Part shown: one piece after another, positions 9,074 through 17,684 of the stretch
Position numbering within the stretch: the first letter of the stretch is position 1
Layout of the letters: every line of letters begins with the position of its first letter
Source of the DNA: RYN-428 sp035551995
GTDB lineage: Bacteria > Planctomycetota > Phycisphaerae > Tepidisphaerales > Tepidisphaeraceae
Length of the DNA stretch: 64,000 nucleotides
Assembly: GCA_035551995.1 (NCBI GenBank)
Contig: DASZME010000015.1
Span: forward strand, 37,939-101,938
Direction of reading: 5' to 3'
Notes under the pieces: model-generated
What the model was told of the DNA's origin: nothing
Databases searched by the model: none
The model's input: only the letters and a program-made list of their open reading frames with translations
Made by a program: the position numbers and the translations under genes

Positions 9074-9670
9074 TCAGGCCGTCTGATCGACGATCGACCC
9101 GACCGGCAGATTTTGAAAGAGGCTGCTCGCGCTGACGGCGGCGCCGCTTTGTGAATCCTGGACGGCGGCGAGAAAATCCTGGTGAAACTGCTGGGGATCA
9201 ATCCCCAGCGACTGAAGACTCTGGAAAAAAGCCTGCGTCGCGCCGCCGCTCGTGCCCGTCGCGGAGGAAGACGCGGCGCCGGTGGAATCTCCGTCGGCGT
9301 CGGGAGTCGTCGTGCCGGAGGCGACTTGCGGGGCGGCGCCGGACGTTTGATTCTTGAAGACGCTGGCGATCGCGTCTTCGATCGTTTCGTTCGGATCGGT
9401 CGATCCGTTCTGTTGCGCGGACTGCAGGGCGCTCGTGACGGCTTGCTGAATCTGTTGAAATAACTGACTTTGCCCCCCCTTTCCGTGTCCATGATGGTGA
9501 TGGCCGCCCTGCACCGACTGACCGGAATCGGTCGCCGACGCATCGGAGGCGGCGCCGGCGCCGGTGGTCGCCGTGGCCGGGGTCGTCGCTTGTGACTCCG
9601 TTACGCCGGATAAATTTTGAAGATACGAATAAAGCGAACTTCCGCCGCTAATGCTCGAGATGGATGACAT
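9074..9670 (-). CDS. Hypothetical Ser/Gly/Gln-rich protein with His cluster
   Basis: A 198-aa protein starting MSSISSISGGSSLYSYLQNL, with no signal peptide. It contains a His/Gly patch (GGHHHHGHGKGG, about residues 54-65) followed by helical segments SQLFQQIQQAVTSALQSAQQ and TQAFFQSLQSLGIDPQQFHQDFLAAVQ. Small families with this plan (MSSIS start, HHHHGHG, short amphipathic helices) occur in other bacteria without known function; the His patch could bind a metal such as nickel. The start is supported by AAAGGA 8 nt upstream. It lies upstream of the histidine kinase gene on the same strand, 131 bp away. The conserved start and ribosome-binding site suggest a real gene despite low complexity. 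Confidence 0.65.
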   Translation of the reverse strand: MSSISSISGGSSLYSYLQNLSGVTESQATTPATATTGAGAASDASATDSGQSVQGGHHHHGHGKGGQSQLFQQIQQAVTSALQSAQQNGSTDPNETIEDAIASVFKNQTSGAAPQVASGTTTPDADGDSTGAASSSATGTSGGATQAFFQSLQSLGIDPQQFHQDFLAAVQDSQSGAAVSASSLFQNLPVGSIVDQTA

Positions 9671-9817
9671 TCGTGAATCCTTTCAACTGTTTTATCCTCT
9701 CCCGGGATCGATCGCATCGGCTACGATCCAAGCTGTTGTGTATTTATCGTCGAAACCCCGTTGGCGGGATGATCGATTTTTTCTAAAGTGGCTACGCCGA
9801 ACTCCATGGAGGCAGCG

Positions 9818-12028
9818 ATGCGGACTGTTTTTAAGATTCTCACGCCGGTCTTTTTTATCGCTTTTTTCGTCCCGGGCGGTTCGGCCATGGCGCAGGCGCC
9901 CCAGCCTTATCAGACCGTCGCGCAACCCTCGACGACCTGGCCGCTGATGTTGCAGGGCCCTTCCGGAACCATCCAGATTTTTCAGCCGCAACCGGAGAAG
10001 TTGGAAGGCGATAAATTGACCGCCCGGGCGGCCGTCTCATTGACTGCGCCGGGAGGCGTCGAGCCTGTTTTTGGAGCGGTCTGGCTGACGGCGCGCGTCG
10101 CGACCGATCGCGATGCGCGAACCGTCACGATTCTCGATTTGACTGTTCGCCGCACGCGCTTTGCTCAGGAGACCGATCAACAGAATCAGCTTTCGCAGGT
10201 CTTGCAGCAGCAGTTGCCGCAGATGCACATCACGTTTTCGCTCGATCAACTGATGTCGAGTCTGGACATTACGGAGAAAGAAAAGGCGGCCGCCCAACAG
10301 CTTGAGGTGACGCCGCCGAAGATTATTTTTACCCCGGCCCCGGCCACGCTCGTGGTACTGGATGGGCAGCCGCAGCTTCAACCGTCGCCGAATCAGCCGG
10401 GATTGATGCGCGTGGTGAATACTCCGTTCATTATTTTGCTCGATGAGACCGCCAAACGATACTATCTGAAAGCGGGGGATTTCTGGTATGTCGCCGGCGA
10501 CGTGATGGGTCCGTGGACCAACGTCGGCTCGATTCCGGCCAACGTGCTTGCCGAGGGCAGGGCGCTAACCACCCCGCCGCCGGATGCCGCCCCGGGCGCG
10601 GGGGCGCCGGTGGTTCAGCCGGGCGCTCAGCCGAATCCTGGCCAGATTATCGTTTCCGAAGAACCGGCCGAGCTAATTTCGACCGACGGGCAGCCGGCTT
10701 ATGCGCCGCTGCCGGGCAATAATCTTCTGTACGTCACCAATACCCAGGCTGACGTGTTTCTCGATCCACAAACGCAGCAGACGTATGTGTTGCTGGCGGG
10801 GCGCTGGTTTACCGCGCGATCGTTGCAGGGGCCGTGGACGTACGTTTCGTCCGATAAGCTTCCGCCGGCCTTTGCGCAGATTCCGCCCGATTCGCCCAAG
10901 GGGAATGTTCTTGTATCGGTGGCCGGGACACAGCAGGCCAAGGATGCGAGGTTGGATGCCCGTGTGCCGCAGACGGCGGCGGTCGATCGAAACGCGGGCC
11001 AGTCATTGAACGTCGTCTATGATGGCCAGCCGCAATTCGAACCGGTGCCGCAGACGCCGATCAGTTACGCGGTCAACACGCCCGATGCGGTGCTTCTGGT
11101 GAACAACCGGTACTACTGTTGTCATCAGGCGGTTTGGTATGAATCGGGAATCGCCGTGGGTCCGTGGTCGGTGTGCGTGTCGGTGCCCGACGTTATCTAC
11201 ACCCTTCCGCCAAGCTGCCCCGACTACTATGTTCGATACTGCTATGTCTACGACGCCACGCCGAGCGTCGTCTACTGTGGCTATCTCCCCGGCTATACCG
11301 GCTGCTACGTCTATGGACCGACGGTCGTGTATGGCACCGGCTATCGCTATCACGGCTGGTACGGTCATGAATACTTCGCCCGACCCTACACCTGGGGCTT
11401 CGGCGCCCGCTATGACCTGTCCGTCGGCGCCTGGGGCATCGGCGCCCACGACCGCTGGAATCGAAGCTGGTTTGTCTCCTCCGGCGTCACCCGCGGCTGG
11501 TGGGGACCGCGCGGCTTGATCGATTATCATAGTTTCCCGCACGGCAATGTGCGTATCGTGAATAACGGCTATATCAATCGGCTCAACGTCTACAACCGCA
11601 CCGACAACATCCGCCGCAATGTAGTCCTTAACCGCAATACGTACTATCACAATGAGCCTGCTCGCAATGAAGGGGGTCGCAATGAACCCTTCCGACAACC
11701 GGGTCCGGCGATTCACGCGCCCGCCCGCCTGGAGAACAATGTTTACGCCGGGCATGACGGACAGGTTTATCGCCGGACCAACGAAGGTTGGGAGCAACAC
11801 ACAGCCGGGGGCTGGTCGCGGAGCAACACGATTCCCGAGGCGCGACCGGCGGAGCATATTCAGCCGCATGTAGAGACGCCGTCTCGAATTGAGCGGGAGC
11901 CTGCGCGGCAGCGCCCGGCGGAAGCGCCGGCCGCCCCGCGCGAGAATGAGGGCGCCCGCGGATTCGGCGGCCTCGAAGCCGAGCACGCCGCCCGCGAGCA
12001 CGGCGCCGAGCGTGCGCGCGGCAGATAA
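9818..12028 (+). CDS. Exported protein of the 'carbohydrate-binding family V/XII' type
   Basis: About 736 aa with a signal peptide (VFKILTPVFFIAFFVPGGSAMA). Three successive blocks contain a DGQP motif followed by a valine-rich strand and a GxW-GPW ending (near residues 195-255, 300-365 and 410-470), a repeat plan typical of proteins annotated as carbohydrate-binding family V/XII. The C-terminal third is rich in Tyr, Gly and Trp (about 480-600), then Asn/Arg-rich and low in complexity. ATG at 9818 follows GGAGG by 5-6 nt; an earlier in-frame ATG at 9788 lacks a good site. Probably periplasmic or surface-exposed. The binding function is only suggested by the family name, and I see no catalytic motif. 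Confidence 0.72.
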   Translation: MRTVFKILTPVFFIAFFVPGGSAMAQAPQPYQTVAQPSTTWPLMLQGPSGTIQIFQPQPEKLEGDKLTARAAVSLTAPGGVEPVFGAVWLTARVATDRDARTVTILDLTVRRTRFAQETDQQNQLSQVLQQQLPQMHITFSLDQLMSSLDITEKEKAAAQQLEVTPPKIIFTPAPATLVVLDGQPQLQPSPNQPGLMRVVNTPFIILLDETAKRYYLKAGDFWYVAGDVMGPWTNVGSIPANVLAEGRALTTPPPDAAPGAGAPVVQPGAQPNPGQIIVSEEPAELISTDGQPAYAPLPGNNLLYVTNTQADVFLDPQTQQTYVLLAGRWFTARSLQGPWTYVSSDKLPPAFAQIPPDSPKGNVLVSVAGTQQAKDARLDARVPQTAAVDRNAGQSLNVVYDGQPQFEPVPQTPISYAVNTPDAVLLVNNRYYCCHQAVWYESGIAVGPWSVCVSVPDVIYTLPPSCPDYYVRYCYVYDATPSVVYCGYLPGYTGCYVYGPTVVYGTGYRYHGWYGHEYFARPYTWGFGARYDLSVGAWGIGAHDRWNRSWFVSSGVTRGWWGPRGLIDYHSFPHGNVRIVNNGYINRLNVYNRTDNIRRNVVLNRNTYYHNEPARNEGGRNEPFRQPGPAIHAPARLENNVYAGHDGQVYRRTNEGWEQHTAGGWSRSNTIPEARPAEHIQPHVETPSRIEREPARQRPAEAPAAPRENEGARGFGGLEAEHAAREHGAERARGR

Positions 12029-12196
12029 AGCCGTTGGTGGTTTCAGCGTCGCCGAATGTGATCTCGACACCACCGCCGTCGATGTTCCTTCTCTCTCCCG
12101 GTAGCTGCGGGAGTTATGGTGTGAAGGCTTGTCGCCTCGCATTGAGAATTTTTTGCACGGCTTCATCCCCTCCAAACGCCGGGAAATGCGTCACTT

Positions 12197-12219
12197 CCGC
12201 CGACGCGTTGCGTCGGCGG
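12197..12219. terminator. GC-rich hairpin, possible transcription terminator
   Basis: A perfect 10-bp stem (CCGCCGACGC/GCGTCGGCGG) with a GTT loop lies between the exported-protein gene and the broken porin. A second, weaker hairpin (CTCCCG/CGGGAG) is at 12095-12113. Neither is followed by a T-tract, so intrinsic termination is uncertain. Confidence 0.35.
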
Positions 12220-12270
12220 CCGTCGCCGCTATTCTGCATTGAATTGCCTGGCCATCCGAGGGAGATTCCG

Positions 12271-12889
12271 ATTCTGACTCCGACGACATTCCGCGCATGC
12301 TGCCTGCTCGGTCTCGCGACGCTTCTTGTTTATCGTGCCGTCCGCGCCGAATTCGCCCCGTCGCCGTCGGCATCGCAGCCGACAACCAAGACCGCCTTGG
12401 CGATTCCGCCGGGAGAGCAGGCATTTGATCCCGATCAACATGTGCCGATCGATCCCTTTGGCTCGCGAAAAAAGCTCGCCGACGCCGGCATCACGCGCGA
12501 TCCGTACCTGGTCGTCGACAGTTCGCAAAACTTCGTCGGCGGCGTCAACACCCGCAGCAACAATTTCCGCGAGCGCTTCAACCTTCCGATCACCATCGAC
12601 GCCGAAAAACAACGCCCTTGCCGCCGTCACCTGGACCGGGCCGCTTCTCTTTCGGCCGATCGACGAACTGGGCCTTGGCGCCACCTACGCCCATTTCAAT
12701 CGAGCCGACGAAACACGGTATAATTATGAGCTGGCGGCGGAGGTCTTTTATCGCGTTCGCGTCACGCAGTGGATCAGCTTGAAGCCTGATCTTCAATATA
12801 TCATCCATCCAAGCGGATCTGGAGCGTTCGATGAACCCGATCGGCACAACGCGCTGGTCGCTTCGTTGCGCCTGGAAGTCTCTTTTTGA
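12271..12889 (+). pseudogene. OprB-type carbohydrate porin remnant (internal deletion plus frame change)
   Basis: Two halves of an outer-membrane porin lie in different frames. The first (to about 12610) has a signal segment (CCLLGLATLLVYRAVRA) and then a mature N-terminus with RKKLADAGITRDPYLVV and SSQNFVGGVNTRSNNFRERF, typical of OprB porins. The second, from about 12608 in another frame, gives the porin C-terminus (LAAVTWTGPLLFRPIDELGL ... WISLKPDLQYIIHPSG ... LVASLRLEVSF) ending in the aromatic residue needed for barrel assembly. Family members have about 400 residues, so roughly 250 are missing at the junction. No ATG precedes the first half in frame; GGGAG is followed by ATT at 12271. 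This is a non-functional remnant, unless an assembly error removed DNA here. Confidence 0.75.
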
Positions 12890-12908
12890 GAAACGAGTCA
12901 CGACCGTT

Positions 12909-13940
12909 ATGCCAAAACAACCCCACGCCCCTCCCGCGTCCTCCCTGCTTTGCATCCTGTGCGCACTCTGCTCGATCGCCGTTTTCGCCGGCGGTTGCAA
13001 CCGTAAATCGGCTGAAGAGGAAATCGTCGTCTACTGCGGCGTCGATGAGCCGTACGCCAGCGAAGTGTTCAAGGACTTCGAGAACCAGAGCGGCTTGCAC
13101 GTCGCCCCGCAGTACGATATCGAATCGAGCAAATCGGTCGGACTGGCCGGAAAACTGGAAGCCGAGCGCGATCATCCGCGGGCCGACGTCTGGTGGGGAA
13201 GCGAGGCGTTTCTCAGCGTCCGGCTGGGCAATGAAGGCGTCCTTGCCGCCTATCGGTCTCCCGCGGCGTCGGATATTCCGGATCAATTCAAAGACGCCGA
13301 CGGCTTGTGGGCCGGCGCGGGCCTGCGGGCGCGCGTGCTGGCGATCGGGCAAGGAAATGATACGCCGCCTTTCGCGATCACCGGCATCGCGGACATGGCT
13401 GATCCGCGGCTGAAGGACAAGGTCGCGATGAGCCGGCCCAGCGCCGGCGCGACTGGCGCTCATGTCGCCGCCATGTACGCGACGTGGGGGCCTGATAAAG
13501 CTCGCGAATTTCTCCGGAAGCTGCATGACAACGGCGTGCAATTGCTCGGCGGAAACGCGGAGGTGGCCAATCAGGTCGCCGACGGCGTTTACAGCGTCGG
13601 CCTCACCGACAGCGACGACGTGGCCAATAAAATCGTCGACGGCGGAAAAGTTTCCGCCGTCGTTCCCGATCAAAACGGCGAAGGAACTTTGGCCATGCCC
13701 ACGACCGTCGGACTGGTCAAAGGCGCCAGGCACGAGGCGAACGCCAAAAAGCTGATCGATTTTCTGCTTAGCCGCCAGACCGAACAAAAGCTGATCGACA
13801 TGAAGTTCGCCCGCTGGAGCGTGCGCGGCGGCGCGGGCGACAGCCTGAAGGCGTTTAAGGTTGACTACCGCGCCGCCGCGAAGGTATATGCACAGGCGCA
13901 GCAAGAGGCGACGGCGATTCTCGAGGGAAGAAAGCCCTGA
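12909..13940 (+). CDS. ABC transporter substrate-binding lipoprotein (iron(III)/Fbp-like)
   Basis: About 343 aa. The signal peptide ends in the lipobox FAGGC, so the mature protein is lipid-anchored. The fold is a type 2 periplasmic binding protein, starting with IVVYCGVDEPYASEVFKDF and continuing with ADVWWGSEAF and NPGG-like hinge segments, as in FbpA/AfuA ferric-iron and some phosphonate-binding proteins. The substrate is inferred from this similarity only; I could not confirm a tyrosine pair for iron. ATG at 12909 is chosen because upstream in-frame codons lie in the porin remnant and the signal peptide begins here. The fused permease gene follows after 232 bp on the same strand, and together they make an importer lacking a local ATPase. 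Confidence 0.82.
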   Translation: MPKQPHAPPASSLLCILCALCSIAVFAGGCNRKSAEEEIVVYCGVDEPYASEVFKDFENQSGLHVAPQYDIESSKSVGLAGKLEAERDHPRADVWWGSEAFLSVRLGNEGVLAAYRSPAASDIPDQFKDADGLWAGAGLRARVLAIGQGNDTPPFAITGIADMADPRLKDKVAMSRPSAGATGAHVAAMYATWGPDKAREFLRKLHDNGVQLLGGNAEVANQVADGVYSVGLTDSDDVANKIVDGGKVSAVVPDQNGEGTLAMPTTVGLVKGARHEANAKKLIDFLLSRQTEQKLIDMKFARWSVRGGAGDSLKAFKVDYRAAAKVYAQAQQEATAILEGRKP

Positions 13941-14028
13941 GATTCATCGCGAGTTGCGATTTGCCGTATCGTTTCTGCGTTAGTTGTTCATGAGGCTGCG
14001 GCCGGCCCGAAGTTGATGAAAACGACAG

Positions 14029-14118
14029 GCGGTTTTTGTTAATTGTTTCGGGAACAGCGGTCCCGCCTGCGGGGCCCGTTTCACGAGGGAAACTCGCGAC
14101 CCCAGATGAGAAACGCTC
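14029..14118. repeat. Dispersed palindromic repeat, copy 1 (divergent)
   Basis: The core AGCGGTCCCGCCTGCGGGGC and right end GAGAAACGCTC match the family seen at 25812, 42582, 49355, 49459 and 49578; the left end is poorly conserved. It fills the gap between the binding-protein and permease genes. Confidence 0.5.
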
Positions 14119-14172
14119 TAATCCGATGATAGCGCCCGATGATTTTTTTGCCGCGAAATTCAAGACCAACAA

Positions 14173-15945
14173 ATGATGGCTCCCGATCCTGCATTCGTCC
14201 CCGCTTCCAAATCCGCCGATGCCTGGTCCGCGCGGATCACCGCGGCCCCGGCGGTCGTGATTGTGCTGCTTTGCAGCGTTCTTCCGCTGCTCTGGATGTC
14301 GGCGGTTATTCTCGCCAATCCAAACGTGCGGGCGGAATTTTCGCTGGACGCATTTCGTGCCGGTTTGTTGGGCCGCACGCTGGGATATAACGCCGCCGCC
14401 GCGGTAATCGCCACGCTCATGGGCGTTCCCGCCGGCTTTGTGCTGGGCCGCGGCCGGGGAATGCTCACGAAAGTTTTGTGGGTCATTATGCCGGCGGCCC
14501 TGCTTCTCCCCTCTCTCTCCTATGCGTACGGATGGTCGCAATTCGTTCGTATCATCAAACCCGGCCTGCGCTGGCTCGGCGAAACGGAATTTCACGTTCC
14601 CGCCGTCGCGTTTTTTCACCTGAAGGCGATCGCATTCCACCTCCCGATTCACATCACGTTTCGGCCCAACGGAACGGCGGATGTTTTCCGTTGCATCTGG
14701 TCGCTGGGATCATGGCTGTGGGCGGTACCCGCTGGATTGGTCGGGCTATCCCTTCGCCGAATGGACACCGCCGTCCAGCAACAGGCCGTGCTCGACGGCG
14801 CCCTGCGGCGCGTAACGTTTCGCCAGCTCAGGGGACCGATCATCGCGTCCATCGCCATCGTCACCGTGCTGGCCACGCAGGAATTCGCCGTCTACGAACC
14901 CACCGGCATCAGCGTCGTGGCGACCGAAGTTCGGATGGTGTTCGATACCGGCTCCATCAGCTCCCCGGACAATTCCATCGCCGCGGTCAATCCGCAAACG
15001 CAAGGGGGCGGGATCAAATCGCCCGAGCAACCCGCCCGCGCCGCCGCCGCCGTCGCGACCGCGACCCCGCTGCTGCTGGCGACGGTGCTGCTGGCCGCCG
15101 TCGCCGGATGGGGCGCGTCGCAGGCGTCGGCGTCCGACACGCTCACCGTCGGCGACTGGCCTCCCATCCTCGACGCCTCGCGCTGGACCACCGTCGTCAC
15201 GCTGCTTCTGATCCTTCTCAACGTCGGCGTTCCCGTGGCGTCGCTGATCGGCTCTCTCCGCAACGGCATCTGGGGACTATCCATCACCCGCATGTGGGAC
15301 GAGTTCGGCCCACAGGTTCAGGGCGCCATGCAGGTCGCCGCCGAGGCTGCGGCGCTGGCGACGATCGCCGCGATGTCCGCGTCGGGAAAATGGACGCCCG
15401 GCCTGCTCGCCCTGGCCGGCGCCAGTTTTCTCGTCGGGGGACAACTGCTGGCCATTGGCCTCATCCGCATCTACAACCGCCCCGGACTTGCCTGGGCGTA
15501 TGACTGCTCAGTCGTTCCGGTGATCGCCTATCTGGGTCGTTTCGGATGGCTTGCCCTCACCGCCGGTCGAGGCGCCTGGTCGCGCCCGTGGCGCGAATTG
15601 CGCGAGGTCGCTTCGGTCGATGGCGCCGGCGCGTTGCGAGCCGCCGCCTCGGTCGTATGGCCGCTCGCGTGGCCGACGCTCCTGGCCGGCGGACTCATGG
15701 TCGGCGCCCTCTCCCTCACTGAAGTCCCCGCCACCGTCTTGCTCATGCCGCAACGGCCGCAGGTGCTCACGCCAACTTTGATGACGTGGGTTCACATGTC
15801 CCGTTACGATCCGATGATCGAAGCCTCGCTCATGATGATGATGACGGTTCTCATCCCCGCGCTGGCGGCGGTGATTCTCACCGGTTTGGGCTGGCGCCGA
15901 ACCCGCCTCAGCACGCTCAATGTTCCAGTTGTATCACCTGACTGA
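14173..15945 (+). CDS. ABC transporter permease, FbpB-like fused double permease
   Basis: A 590-aa integral membrane protein with about 12 hydrophobic segments arranged as two BPD_transp_1 halves, as in ferric-iron permeases FbpB/AfuB. The first half has an EAA-like loop near QQQAVLDGALRRVTFRQL and the second near LREVASVDGAGALRAAASV. It would form the channel for the lipoprotein encoded upstream. No ATP-binding cassette gene follows; the next gene is convergent and overlaps the 3' end by 29 bp, so the ATPase must be encoded elsewhere or be shared. Tandem ATGs at 14173 and 14176 have no clear Shine-Dalgarno site. The central loop (about residues 255-300) is unusually long and polar. Confidence 0.82.
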   Translation: MMAPDPAFVPASKSADAWSARITAAPAVVIVLLCSVLPLLWMSAVILANPNVRAEFSLDAFRAGLLGRTLGYNAAAAVIATLMGVPAGFVLGRGRGMLTKVLWVIMPAALLLPSLSYAYGWSQFVRIIKPGLRWLGETEFHVPAVAFFHLKAIAFHLPIHITFRPNGTADVFRCIWSLGSWLWAVPAGLVGLSLRRMDTAVQQQAVLDGALRRVTFRQLRGPIIASIAIVTVLATQEFAVYEPTGISVVATEVRMVFDTGSISSPDNSIAAVNPQTQGGGIKSPEQPARAAAAVATATPLLLATVLLAAVAGWGASQASASDTLTVGDWPPILDASRWTTVVTLLLILLNVGVPVASLIGSLRNGIWGLSITRMWDEFGPQVQGAMQVAAEAAALATIAAMSASGKWTPGLLALAGASFLVGGQLLAIGLIRIYNRPGLAWAYDCSVVPVIAYLGRFGWLALTAGRGAWSRPWRELREVASVDGAGALRAAASVVWPLAWPTLLAGGLMVGALSLTEVPATVLLMPQRPQVLTPTLMTWVHMSRYDPMIEASLMMMMTVLIPALAAVILTGLGWRRTRLSTLNVPVVSPD

Positions 15946-17488
15946 TTCCGTCCGCTCGCTTGATCGACACGCGCTGATCCCCCACCGTTAACATCACCGG
16001 TTTGTCGTCGTCCGTGAAATCAGTTCGCCGCACCAATAAGCGATCGCCCAGTTTCAACCCCGACACGACCGGCCCCGCCGATTCGGGAATTGCAAACGTC
16101 ACCGGCGTCCCCTTGTCCAGAAACGCCTTGTATTGGAGCGACGCCGCGTACACCTCCTGTAAAAGCCGCAACTCCTTCGGCGCCTCGGCGTCATTGCAGA
16201 AAATGAACATGCCATCATGTCCGCGAAGAAGCATGTGCCAGAGAAGTTCCTGGTACGTCTTCTCGCTCATCGGCTTAAAATTCGCGTCCGGCGTCTTGGG
16301 GGCGTCCGTCACGCCCCATCTCACCCAACTCACGATCGGGACGTCGCCCGGCGTGCTTTTCCCCACGTTGCTCGCGTTCTGCATTAACCCATGAAACCAC
16401 CGGTAGTCGGTATTGCTATCATCGTAATATTCAAACGTGCGGTACCGCGGAAAAACCACCGGCATCGCATACGTATACCCCGTCAGCGGAAACTCCTGAA
16501 ACCACGGCCGAAACTTCGCGTGATGATCCGCTTTCAACTCGATCGCCGGCGGCGGCGGAACCTTCTCGAAAAAATCATACCAATAGCGGAATCCGTCGTT
16601 CGGATAGACCCCGTAGTTGCCGACGAGAATCTTCGGAAAATATCCTCTGAGCAGGTCGGCATACACCTTCTTCTGCATATCCGCGCGAACCGTCCGCACC
16701 GCTTTCTGAAACGCCGGGAAACTGGTATCCAGGTCCTTGATATGTTCGCGGCAATGAACGCATTTCTTACTTAACTCCCACGCCTCGCCCCACTCCAACG
16801 GCCCATCGAATTCCCAGTCGGCAAAGACGAAATCGACGTCCACCCCGGCGTCCTTGTACCCTTTCGCGAAAAAGTCGATCTGTTTTTGAACCGCCGGATA
16901 TCGTCCTTCGACGGCAAACGGGCAGCCGAGTTGCACGAAGGTTTGCGATTTATCGAAAAACGGTTTCCCGTCGGCGTCGACGTGGGCCGTTGATTTATCC
17001 CCGTTGTAAAAGCCGCTCATCACGCCGACCGCGCTGATCGCGACCGGCAGCCCGAGCTTCTTTTGCAACCGTGCGATTTTCAGTCCGGCGGCGAGGCTCT
17101 TGTCCTTATCGCCGTAATTCCAACTCGCGAAGGCGCCGATGCCGCGATCGCCGAGTTTCCCAAGGAACGCCTCCGCCGCCGCGGCGTCATCCAGCGGAAC
17201 ATCCTGCGCCGGCCATGCCAAAATCGGCAGCCGATCCCCGCGCGGGAATTTCAGCGGCTGCGTCGCGTCGATAATGGATTGAAGAACTTGCGCCCGCGTG
17301 AGCTTCGGAGGCGTGGGACCCGCGGAAAAAACTCGCGAAGCGAACAAGCCGCATATCACCAGTGCAAGCCATGGTCTCAATGCGAAAGGCGCGATCGCAT
17401 ATCGCATAAGTCTCCGACGATCACGCGACGCTACAAATTCACCTTCGCCTCTTCTGCGGCAATTTATCGCCGAATCCTGAATTTTCAT
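15917..17488 (-). CDS. Secreted TIM-barrel-like glycoside hydrolase-like protein
   Basis: About 523 aa. An N-terminal export signal (IAPFALRPWLALVICGLFASRVFS) is followed by alternating beta/alpha segments with acidic residues at strand ends (VDVDFVFADWEFDGPLEWGE, about residue 210), as in hydrolytic TIM barrels, then a short beta-rich C-terminal domain with a GDRLLVRRTDF strand. I do not recognise a specific CAZy family; activity on polysaccharide is an inference from fold and planctomycete context. ATG at 17488 is preceded by AAAGGCGAGG; a downstream ATG at 17407, nearer the signal peptide, is possible. The 3' end overlaps the permease gene tail to tail. The large secreted protein gene upstream on the same strand may be a functional partner. 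Confidence 0.6.
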   Translation of the reverse strand: MKIQDSAINCRRRGEGEFVASRDRRRLMRYAIAPFALRPWLALVICGLFASRVFSAGPTPPKLTRAQVLQSIIDATQPLKFPRGDRLPILAWPAQDVPLDDAAAAEAFLGKLGDRGIGAFASWNYGDKDKSLAAGLKIARLQKKLGLPVAISAVGVMSGFYNGDKSTAHVDADGKPFFDKSQTFVQLGCPFAVEGRYPAVQKQIDFFAKGYKDAGVDVDFVFADWEFDGPLEWGEAWELSKKCVHCREHIKDLDTSFPAFQKAVRTVRADMQKKVYADLLRGYFPKILVGNYGVYPNDGFRYWYDFFEKVPPPPAIELKADHHAKFRPWFQEFPLTGYTYAMPVVFPRYRTFEYYDDSNTDYRWFHGLMQNASNVGKSTPGDVPIVSWVRWGVTDAPKTPDANFKPMSEKTYQELLWHMLLRGHDGMFIFCNDAEAPKELRLLQEVYAASLQYKAFLDKGTPVTFAIPESAGPVVSGLKLGDRLLVRRTDFTDDDKPVMLTVGDQRVSIKRADGISQVIQLEH

Positions 17489-17684
17489 GGCCTCGCCTTT
17501 AGTAAAATCCCTGGACATTCGCCCATCCATTGCATCGCCGCTATTTCAGGCGACGCTTAATACCAGCGCGCCGAGTCCGAGTCTCCATCATGGTTATCGT
17601 CGACAGCATGCGTCATCGATTCCAGCATTACTTTCTATCCCAAATCGGTCGCCTCGATATCAAGCGACTCGCGTATCCGTCGCG

